The notes under the pieces were generated by a model that was not told the origin of the DNA, searched no databases, and saw only the letters and a program-made list of their open reading frames with translations. From Schistosoma mansoni (Eukaryota; Platyhelminthes; Trematoda; Strigeidida; Schistosomatidae), in the NCBI RefSeq assembly GCF_000237925.1, contig NW_017386108.1, positions 1-64,000 of the forward strand: a stretch of 64,000 nucleotides of DNA. Reading direction: 5' to 3'. The first letter of the stretch is position 1. Every line of letters starts with the position of its first letter. Positions 25,501-37,500 of the stretch are shown here, one piece after another. The translations under genes were made by a program, and so were the position numbers.

Positions 25501-28500
25501 ATCAGACAATCTATTATCGGTTTACTTATTATATTTTACCATTGAAGCTGTTTGACCAAATGGAAATAATAATTTACAATTAATCCCAAGTTGACATAAC
25601 AGATTTGATACCAAGGGCTTGTGTAAACTGATACAAATCGGAACACTTATGTAATCCTCGTTTAAGTCATTATAGTCATATCTATTGGTTATGTTGTATG
25701 CATTCATATACAACTTCTTATAACCATCTATGTACATTTGTTATGTGTAGTTGTCTATCTTCGTTCGTTGATATTGCCCTTCATCCGTTTGAAAAAACAT
25801 ATAAGCTGAGGCACAGAATTATTCAACGAGTTGATTGGTATTTCCAATTCCAACAATAAATTTACGCGATTATTCCGTTTGTCTGCTAATACACTTGTCT
25901 TCCCATCACATTGGATGTATAGCTTTTAATATCACTATTGTTCGAATAGGGTCAAGGAATTATTTATATACGAAATAAATTATAGAGTCAAATATAAATA
26001 CTAAGTTAATGAATGCTTATTTAAAGTGAAAAGTATTTTTGTTTCCCTTTTTTGTTTGAATGTATGTTAAAAATAGCTAATATGAATTGTCTATAGTAGA
26101 TCTAAACAGTTTTCCGCTCCAAAGCTCTCCATACGAGTCACTCTCTATTTTTATTATGTTTGGAGACATTATTTTCTTATTCGTACGTACCCTTGATATA
26201 TCTTAAATCTTTCTTGAAAACAAGCAGCAAGTTAACAGGGTGGACATCATCAGTCCATATTGTAATTGACTCTTAATTTAAACTGTTTACGGGAAGTGTA
26301 AATTTTCTAGTTGCATGCCTCACGATAATCGTAACCTGTGGTTTAAGATCTCGAGTGTTTTGACTCAGTATCACCTACACTGAGATAGATTCATCCCATC
26401 TTTATTTACCTCTAAACCTTGAAATGTGATACTATATCATACTTTTCGTCCTCTGATCTTGTTAAAGTTATTGGTTAGATAATTATTGCAATGGAACGAA
26501 TATTAGATTTATAACTTTTGCAACCATTTTACGAAGAACTATTATTTGTTTCTTTATTGAATAATCACTAAGTAATTAGATTGTCGGGTTTTTATGTTCC
26601 CTGTATTTTAGCTTTTTCTGGGACTCATTAACTATTGTTATACGTTTTCTGTTCCTTATGATTTCTTATATGAGGTGTGGTGTATTCTGTGAATTAATGT
26701 ATATAATCTCATGGGTGTTTAAGTTATGGTGACTGAAGGAGTGAATTATTGGACGACTAAGCAACGGTAGGTTTATTTGCTCACTGTGTTCTCTTGTTCG
26801 ACTCAATGAGGGAATAGAAGGGTATGGATTCTGGACCAATTGGAAGTAAAGATATCCCGATCACATCCTAAAGTTAGTCGTAAAAGCATAACACATCAGT
26901 TTATAAACGAGAAAGTATACTCGGAATTGAGAATTATCAACTGATTCTGAATGATGAATTTTTTCTAGTGGTTGATTAAGGTGTGGATACGTAAATTCAA
27001 CAATCCTAACACTAGTGGCTCTGTTCTGAGGTTCGCATGTTACTTCCAACACTTATTTGAATGATCATTCTGATTGAATGTTTGTCGATCATCAGTAATG
27101 ATACGAGTATTTTAATAAAATTACCTAGAGCAAAATAAATCTGCTAACTCAATTTTTCATGTTATTATAGATTACTCTATTGAACTTAAAAATCTCTCGA
27201 ACAGTTTTATGACGAGTGAAATATTAACGCCTTTCGCGAGATTATCTCAAAATAATAATACAGATATAATCACTTCCGAAGTAGCACATCCTCAGGTAAG
27301 ACTCGATTTCATAAAATATCGTTGCTGTTCAAAATTTTATTGTCTGCTTATTTCTATCATTTGTTTTATTATACAGTATATAGGTTGTTATACTTTTACG
27401 TTTTATCTTGATGACTTTTTGATTGGTCTAAACAAATCGTGCTATTTTACTGTGTTATCAAAAAAATATTTGATTGGTATATAATCCATCCAAGGATTCT
27501 AACTCAGCAATTGATTGAATTATATAATTCAGAATATAACAGACTTCGTTAGTATTGATATCGTTCAAAGTAAACAAAGTTCCGAAGAGTAGCCATGGAG
27601 AGATAGTGAAAAGCTTTTGCAAGTACAAAAACAAACTGACAGACCTTAGTTGGAATGACTTGTTGGGACTGAAATACTTCAGATATCAGAACTTACAGGC
27701 CTTTGAAATAGGTTAACATAACTCTGATTTAAACCAAATATTTCAATGAGAAAAAGTTTCTTTTAGGTGTTTTCACTTCCAAAAGGTACACAATAAGTTT
27801 TATGTGAGATAAAGTGTTATAAAAAAATTTTTGCATGTTAGTTTGTATACAAATAATCGGTGGAAATCAGAAAGTGCCGTTCATGATAATGGGTAAAATG
27901 AATTATCAAAGCATAAATGACTCATCAGACTGTCTAGGAGTTATTGGACGTGTATGTGATACACTACAGGTAAAAGCTATTAAGTAGGAGATTTTAGTGT
28001 GAGCTTTCAAGTTGAAAAATGTTCGTTATTATCAATAACAATAGTAATTGAGTCAAAGTGCTTATATGTTTGTGGTACTTATTTACGCCTGTTACCCATC
28101 GTGGAACGTATGCCACCAACCAGGAATCTTCAACCTACTCTATCTTGGGCTCTCCTTCCCAGTTATTCATGAAAACTATAACAAATGTATAACTGGCAAA
28201 GTTGCGATATGTATAAGCAATATTTTCTAACTGATGATTTGAACTACACTTCAGTTTACTCTACATACCACCTTGCATATTTTTCTGTCGAAATACGTAG
28301 CACGAGCTTAGATTGCTATATTTTCTTTTCTTATTGAGTCGTATATTTGAATTTTCTGATACGATTTTAAACTTTTCTTATCTCAAACTTTTAAACAGGC
28401 GCCAGTTTCCGAATCTCAAGACAATAAATTATCTTCACCCAGTACTCAGTATTTTTCTGTTCAGGATGGTAAGTTATTTATTTAATTACTGACGTTATAG

Positions 28501-31500
28501 TTTTTAAATACCCGTTACACTTGACTTATAAGTAGAATATCCCTGCTTATTTTTTGACTAATAACCAATAAGTCTACAGCTCTTTGCACAGTTCTCGTTA
28601 GAAGTCAATGATTGATGTCCCCTCACTTCGACTAAATGCCAGCAAAAACATCTCGCAGGAGAGGGAGATGATAAATCGATGAGTTTAGACGTCACATGTT
28701 GTGAAAGCCAGATGGGATCGCATGTCTCGAGACTGCACGGTAGGTGAGAAATTGCGGATGAAGCATGCTATTAAGAAAAGTGGTTTATGTACCTAATCAG
28801 CGTCTTAGCTTTCATGTCGTTATATGTGTCAGTCAGGACTAGCATATAAACATCTATAACTTGTGTTCATTGTTATGGGATTTTACACTCAAGTTTTTCA
28901 ATCACTCTTGATTTTCTTATTTTGCATATCAATCGAGACACGTGTTTACGAAGCATGCGTATATTGTAATTGAGTCGAACTACAGATCGTATCAATTTCC
29001 TGTCACTTGATAAAGGTGGTGATATGAATAAACCTTTACTTCAAGGTTAATTTGGTTAGGTATATATGATTTTAGATATCAGTTGGCTAGTAATTTTGTG
29101 TTTAGCAAACCAGTTCAAGGAAAATCGCGAAATCATGCTGTTTCAAGATTTAATGAAGTCGGTTAAAGGTATCAATTACCGAAAATCGTTTCAAGTCATT
29201 TTCTAAAAAACTAATCGTAAAGACTTTACAATTTTACTTTCGGTCAGTCAGTCAGCTACAACGTAGAACCAGGCACAAATATACATCGGTCCAAGTTGCC
29301 ACACCTCGTTAGCACAACAAGATGAACACTGGATTCATAGTAGTTAATTTAGTGGTGGTAATATATAAAAGATAGGTTGTGTATAAGGATATAGTATAGG
29401 AAGGAAGACGGATATGAAGCAATTTTAATCTCAAGGTTTAAGGGAAGATAAAGAGTATATACACCTGCGCCATTGTGATCGATCCTGAGCCATGTCACCT
29501 AGAGTCTCCAACCATTGGTTACGATAGTCACGCGGACCCCAACTAAGTAGTCTGTATCTAGCAACATGGCTCAGACTAGAAGTTGTTGACTTCAAACATT
29601 GATGCCACGTTTTGGTTTGGCCGCCCCTAACTCTTTACCAACCATCCGAATACTAGTCAGCATGGCGCGTCGTGGTAATCGGTGTTCAGGCATACGTAAC
29701 ACGTGGCCCAACCATTTCAGTCGATGAAGATTCATGACCTCATCAACTGATTTACCATCATTCTCTAATACCCTGCGTCTAACCTCGCTATTACTTACCC
29801 GGTTATCCCAGCAGATGCGAGCACTATTTCTAAGGCATCTGTGGTCAAAGAGAACATCACTAGGATTTGGCCCAATTTTACTTTAGATCAAATCCTAGTG
29901 ATGTTCTCTTTTAACTGAGCGAAATTACTGGAAGTCGTGTGCAGCCTACACACACACGCCCATTAATTACATTCCTCTTGAAATTCGAATTTAGGATCTT
30001 TCAGATAGTACTTTTAAAATTTCGTTTCTATACTATTATTATTATTATTACTATTATTATTATATCAGCAAGTGATTTCTCAATTCTGAAAACTTCAAAT
30101 TCTTCAGTTATGGAAATTAACTCAAATGGACAGGTTAGTGTTTGTTATTAACATGTGAGCTATTAATTATGATAATGTCATATATTCATTTGTCTCTTGG
30201 TTAGTAGGTAACGTTAATAAAAATGAGAGAATTAATCCGAAATTCCATATTTTTTCAAGGTTCTTATTTTTAAAAATCATTTCATATTTAAACTCTAAAC
30301 AGCTGAAATATATTTAGCTATTTTTCTTAAGATGTATTGTAAATGGTTGAAATTGTTCTCGATTTCCTATGTATTAGTTATATTATGGCATCTACTTTTT
30401 ACCTGTACAGTAAATTACCTGTAGAATCGTTCTAGATATTATTGACTGATTGTTTTGTAATGAAATATAGTTGTAATTTTCAGGGGTTCTTCTTTAAACC
30501 GTATGCTTTGACATTTTTGGTGAACTATCAGTTTTTGTGGTTGTCTGTTTTTAGTGAATTTGTCTACCCCTTTTTTAGGACGTTTTTATTTCATGTATCT
30601 ACTTTTGAAACATAAAACTGTCTTTAAAAGTTCCAGGTAATAATGAACATTCAAAATTTAAGGTGTAGTATACATTTGTTCCACTGGAGATACTTCTTTA
30701 TTGTGTTTAACATTTGATCTTATTTTATTTCTTCCATCTTATTCCAGATAACCGACTCACTGCTTGAATCAACCTGTGGGGTGTGTAATAACACTGATTT
30801 AACGAATCATTCTGTTGTTTCCAATACTGATGAACGAAATATGAATGGTAAATAGATCCAACATTTCTACTGTTTTGTATTATTTTATCTTTCGAAGTTT
30901 TCAGTACGCTTTATTTTAACTGTTTTTTCTGTTTACCATTGTGAATTGTTATATCTAGAGCTTTGATTTTTAATATACTGCGTACAACTTGAGCACTCGA
31001 ACTCTAGAACCCTCCCAAGTCGCAAATGAGAAGACAGAAGAAAGACTGGAGAAAGTGCTTATTGGGCAAGAATCAAAATGTACAGAAAATCATGGGTATT
31101 TATAGATATTAGCGTTTGTTAAATCAGCATTATAATCCAGTCAATCCTCAAAGAGGCATGTTATGCTACTGACCAACAGTAGCATGCTACGTTGATATTC
31201 TAGAAAGCTCTATTTCGTTCTAATTGGATGGGGCTCTTCGGCTCCTCTAGGGCCCCTGAAGGCTCCGTCGTAGTTCTCGTAAGCCGTTCCAACATAAATA
31301 TTTTTCATGAGTTTATGAACCATTGTCTGTCAAGGTGTTTGGGATGTGTATGTTAGTCACTTCCCACTCCCAACACGGTAGTTGGTTTAGAGGAACGCAA
31401 GTAGCTGTTGAACTTAGGGCTTTCATTCATTCGTGATGTCATAGTCTTTAGAGTTGATTTACGTAAGCATCTGCGAACCTTTTATTTATTGCTTGCTAGA

Positions 31501-34500
31501 CAATCATATTCAATGGTTGGTATCATTAGCTCTCACATTGCACGTATGATTCAAAAATCTAAGTATATAAACACATTTATTTTCAGAAGGGGGTTTTTGT
31601 GGAGATATTTAGTAATTTTATAATTGAAATCACGAGTCAATTAAAGCTAGAACACCAATCCCCGAAATCGAGCAACCATTGTCTTCAGTGAGTTACTATC
31701 TCACCGTTGGATGCCGGCTCAGTGGTCTAGAGGTTAAGCGTTCGCACGCGAGACCGATACGTCCTGGGCTCGAATCTCGCGGTGCGGGATTGTGGATGTG
31801 CATTGCTGAGGTGTCCCACACTAGGACGAAACGGCCGTTCAGTGCTTCCAGGTTTTCCATGGTGGTCTAGCTTTAAGTGACTCATGATTTCAATCAGAAA
31901 ATTACATATTTACTTGTCAAATCACATTAATGATACTGTTTCATTTTCAGGTCAAAGTGTTGATGTAATCGTAAACTCAACACTGCCATCCCTTCATAAG
32001 GATCCATCCATTGTTGATTGTGTACGGGACTCAGTTGTTCAAGTTAGTTCTCGTCATTCATTATTTAATGTTTCGTTTTTATTATTGCATTATAAATATG
32101 CTATATGTCTGATATCTTAGATTTTAATGAATTTCCATTATGACAGTTTATGGAGAAACTTATGACTAACTTTGATTAAAAGTGTTCTTATTTCATGGAC
32201 CAAATTGATACTTAGTGGTTTGATACCGCGTCTTTTTTGCGTTTATCTAACACAATTATCATCACACTTCTTTTAGTCATAGTCAGATATTCATACTGCA
32301 TATTATGAAACTCAGTCGTTCTAAGTTCTCAAATACTAGGCTTGATCTTAAAACTGTTTTCTCGATAGTTCTGTCACAAACAAACGTAGCCAATGGGATT
32401 TTTGTAAAATTTCAAGATCTATAGTTAATTATTCTATTAACTCACGTTTGCGAAATCGATAAACACAGTACTCATTACAGTTCTAGGATATGGACAAATT
32501 AATAGTATTTTTTTTCAAATGATTAAATTTATAGAAAAGGATGGACGTTGTGAATGTAGTACATCAGCAGTATTTTTTTCGGACCAGTCTATCATTCCAT
32601 TAGGAAATCCTACAATGACGTTAGTTCATTCACAAGAAGTTATCACTTATTGTTTGTATACTAGTGGCCTGAATACGGTTCAGATTTCACTAATCTCTTG
32701 TTCTCGTTTTATTAACACGTCTATGATTACTGTCGAAGTTGAAGCAAAATTACAAATTCGAATTCCTTACTAGAAACATATCATTAATATTATTATTATT
32801 GTTATTTTACTTATCTAGTTCGTTCAAGGAATAAAGAGGAAATTTTCACCGAAGCGGACATGGGTTAAACCATTAATTGGTCGTATTCTGAAGCCAGTTT
32901 CTGAGAATGAACTACAGGTAAATGATGTAAAAATCTTTTTGTATCTACTAAGCGGTAACCCTTAGTTAATGTTACCAATCAGTGTATCTTGTAATTCCGT
33001 ATGTATCATTTTATTACAATCTAGACTTTATTATCTTTCTTGCATTTTAACAGTGTATGTCAAAATCATTACTATTTTCAACTTTCTTTTTTCAATGTAC
33101 CATATGGAAAACTATGCTTAATAAATTAGTTATTGAAATCGTTAGCAACCCTAACTTTAAACGTTGTCTGTTTCTAGACTAAACGTTTTTTTTATCAATA
33201 ACAGAAAATAAACGTACATATTCAATAGTGTATTAACTACGGTACATCAAATAAGTTAAAGCCTAAGAGAAATTGACAATTTTCCCAGTGTAAATATCGT
33301 TTTTTTCTTGAATGTCTGTGAAATAGTTTGTGAAAGAGGGATCTGCCTAAAATAATTCAGACAACCTCACGAAGGTTAACAATTTAAAACTGGAATTAAG
33401 TTGATCAAATAATGTTTAGTCAGGGGAATCAATTGATACCTTTATAAAGTCAGCTTAAAAGCACATTGATTGTTTTGTTTTTCATCGAGTTTTCAAATTT
33501 TTACTGCCATCGTTTCAATTCTAAACTTCAGTGTAGATTAAATTAGTGAGATCAAGTACTAACAAGTAATCCAATTAAAAGCAAAGCTTGTGAATCAAAA
33601 CAATAGACTCTTAAATAGTTGGTAGCAGGTTCATACCCTATCTCATTCTCTCCAGGTTTGAGGTGCCAGTTAGCCCATATTATAATACATAGAACTATAC
33701 TTGGTAAATTAGTTATTGGACGAATATTTATTGGGTTACTTCCAATCATATCTCAAGTACGCGTGTTAGAATTTGTCTCTGTGTTACAGTTTCATCCATA
33801 CCACCTTTGCTAAATGGATAGTAAAGTGGTGGAGAAGATTTGTAGTTCAAATGGATGATTTTGATGGAGTTTTGTTCTCTGAGTTCGATGGTTTGGCCGT
33901 AGAGCTTTCATCGTCCTTCCGAACGACATCACCAGTACAAACTTCGGGTAGAAGTGAAGCGTTTGAATTTCTCCACATGTGGTTCACAGCTTGTCCTGTA
34001 CACTTCGATGTTGATTGGTTCTTGTTGACCTTAAATCTGTCATTTTTTACTTCTTTGTTTTGGTTGTATCGCCCATTGGTTTGACTTTTGTTCCCATGTT
34101 TCTGCATAATTTTCCTGATTGGTTGTCAATTTGGATTGATTTCAATGTTCTTGTTTATTGCTGATTGACCTGAGTTCCAAGCTTCTAAACATTCTCTGGT
34201 GTTTTTGGAATTGCCTCTATCAAAAATCTCTACATTTTTCCAATCGGATGTGTGTCCGCCGTTGTCCACGTGCATTGATATAAGTGAAGATATGTCATGG
34301 AGTTTGACTGCTAATTGATTTTCATGAAGGCGAAGATGAAGAGGACGTCCACTTTGTCCAATATAGTGTTTTTCGCAGTTGGCACAATTTATTTTGTAGA
34401 TGACGTTTAGTTTGTCTTCTTTTGTCATTTCATCCTTTGGTTTGCATAGGATTGTGTTACGTCTGGCCGATTGTGAACGCTATGTTTGCTTCCCTAAGCT

Positions 34501-37500
34501 AGTTCCGTAACCCCAAGCTAGAACTATACACTGACTTGAAGACCAGAGAAAAGGCACAAAGTGTGAGGGAAGCGCTTTACTACAGGATTCATTTACGTAC
34601 AGAAAATACAGGGGTTTTATAGTAATTAAGAGACCTTGAGTTTCCATAGTAGCAGTGTGTTAAACAGCCAATCAGGATCTCGTTATTTTAGTGGCATAGC
34701 TTCTAATTAATTGCTGATTGGTTGGGGCTCTTTATGAGCCTCTGATAGAGTTTACTGTAAGCTGACTTAACAGATTGGATGGAGGGATTTTGTTGGTTTG
34801 TGAGCAACACCTATTCCAAAGGCTTTCAGCAGTCTCGTTTTCGTAGATAAATTACAAACTTAAGGTCAACGAAAAGCAATCAACATAGAGGTGTACAGGA
34901 CAAGCTATGCATCACATGTGGAGAAATTCATACACTTCACTTCTACCTGAAGTTTGTGTTGATGATATCTTTCAAAAGGACGATGAAAGCTACACGACCA
35001 AACCATCCAAGATAGTGAAGTGTTAACCGACTGTCGTTTTCATTGCCAAATGTTATTCGTCTATAACGTTTCGTATTTTTCGTTCCCCATATACTTTAGA
35101 AATCCGTTTTTAATTCATTGTTTACCATGTTTTATGAAGCTTAATGCTAAACGTCCACGAAATTTCGCTTCAACTCATTCTCCCACTGCTTTGAGATCTG
35201 CAATAACTGTTTCATCGCCTATTATGTCGAGTATATCGTTGACAGATACCAATCGTCCACTTGGAAGTCTGGAATTTTCTTCATGTTCACTTAATAGATC
35301 AAAATCTTATTCTAGTAATCCTGTAAATACTCCCCGTTCCCTGCCGATGGTTCGTCATAGAGAACGACAGCGTAATCCACTGCATGAAGTAGTTTCCTTC
35401 AGTAACAGTAGTGTGAGTATCCTAATTTTTATTTTTTTGCTACAGTATAGCCCTGTGAATTCATTAGCATAAGTTTCTTGATAATTTGGTTAGTGTTTTA
35501 TGTGTTAATATTCTCTTGATTGTTCTGTTTGCTTCATAGGCAAATAATGTTTGTGATATAGATGAACTTGTGGCCAGTAGCGATATTGAGGATGCGCACG
35601 TTGTCCTGTTTGAAACTCGTCATCTGGATATACCTGCATTCTACTAGTGTTGGTGTTCAAATGATGATATTGATATCCTATCCACCGTACAATTGAGTGG
35701 CTCTCCGGACTAAATAACTCAGTGGACGATAACACGTTAGACACTTGATGCTAAAGGTAATGAGTTTGAGTCTTGGCGTGCACATCAACATTTTCATTCA
35801 GCTGACGAGTTCCAAATAGGACTGAACGCGCGTCCTGAATTTCACAGCTAGTCAGAAATGTTTGTGAAAGATGGCTAAATGGAGGCAGTCCGCACAGGAT
35901 ACTCTTATAATGACTGAACACTTATTAATTAGTGTCTAAATCCGACCTTAAATCACACTTAGTTAACTTTATTTCCACTAGAGATATTGGGAAGCCAAAT
36001 ATAAAATTGGTTGAAATTTATTTTTTACATGAGCATTAGCAGACCAATTGTATAGCACTCACATCACCCAATAAAATAGAATATATACAAAATTATATAT
36101 GAGTGTATATGTGTCATGAATCGTTGATTGAGTATATCTACAACCAATAAGAGAATATATGAAAAGAGATACTGAATATGCACACATTCACGCGTACATT
36201 GGAATACACATAAGTGGTCAGATGTCCGCGCTACAGAAAACAATAATTAGGAATACAGTTACATTTTTTTATCTGCCCACATCAAGGTAGTTTCTATGTT
36301 CATATAGTTGAAAGGAGTTTGCCACAATACACATATGTCAACAAAGACTGATCATGATTCAGTGAAGATTATGAACAATGGAATAATTTGAATCCTTCGT
36401 AGTAATGATACAAATAGTGTTTTTGTCAAATAATAAGTGTAAAACTGCCTTAAGAGTGTAGAAAGTAGAGTATCTTTTTTATTCACTTGCTTATTTTTAT
36501 ATTAACTGTAACCAGCATTTTTTCAATTAACTGATCATTATGTAAAACGTTTCATTGAAATCATAAACTAACCTAAGTAAGACTACCATTGAAAACCCAA
36601 ACCCAACGATTTTTCTTTTGATCCTAATGAAGAGAAATTAAAATAAAATTTCTTTAGAACTGTTAAGAGACCTAAAGATGATTTTGTGTCAAATGCAGCA
36701 TTTGTTAATAAGCAATATGAGAGTTTTAAGTTGCGTTCACTTTCTGACGAACAATTCAAGTGTCTTATCATCGTCAGACTCAGATATTCGTACTAGAATT
36801 TTGAGCAAAATCGAGTTAACTCCCACTCTTACATTGAAAGATATCACAAATGAATATCATCATATTGTGTCTTCAGGATGTTACTAAAATGATCAATCGT
36901 CCAGATCCTAATTCATTTGATTTGATTGAAATTTCTCATTCAGTTCGCACTATCAATGTCGCAAAGCATGATTGGCGAAATTTTCTTTGCCCGAATCGAA
37001 TGCTTAATGTTCCATAACTCTAATTCACATCTCTCTACAAGGCCTCCTACTAGTTGAAACTACGGGGCATGGCGTTTCTCCCGTTTCTATTCATTCAATA
37101 AACATAAATGCGCAAAATATGGAGTAACTGGCCATAAGGAGGGATTTTACTAATGCAGAAAACCTTCATCACATTATCAAATCCTTCAATCTATTGGGTC
37201 TTAACTGAATCACAGAATTAAAAATGTTCGGCCGGCCATTTAATCCCACTTGTAATCCGGATTCAAAAATGCTCGATCAGTCATTTAATCTTATTTGCAA
37301 TCAAGTGTGATGATATCCTCATATGGTGCACTAATGGAGGCAGAAATTTTCTAGTGATCTTCAAAGTGATCTCAAGGTGAGGGCACGACCGACAAAATCA
37401 GTAGGGATAAACCTGAATCCAGTCTCACCTAAGGGTGTCTCCCCTACTGAGTCAGTGTTCGGAAGGAAGACTGCGGCTTCATTTGATAGCATATATCCAC

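Larger units (their letters stand above)
28469..30068 (+). other. Intron g-h
   Basis: Holds a LINE 3' fragment (29255-29870) ending in a perfect hairpin (29848-29910). The first 800 bases show nothing recognisable. Confidence 0.6.
30848..31950 (+). other. Intron i-j
   Basis: Packed with repeats: an LTR-like piece (30975-31297) and a hammerhead SINE (31585-31912). Confidence 0.65.
32918..35139 (+). other. Intron k-l
   Basis: Left 900 bases AT-rich with no feature. The right part is a Penelope-like element with a nested solo LTR (33815-35025). Confidence 0.6.

Noticed and set aside
32519-32773. 84-codon ORF as an extra exon of the host gene
   Set aside because: The only acceptor is out of phase with exon j, and a stop comes before exon k, whose own borders already fit.
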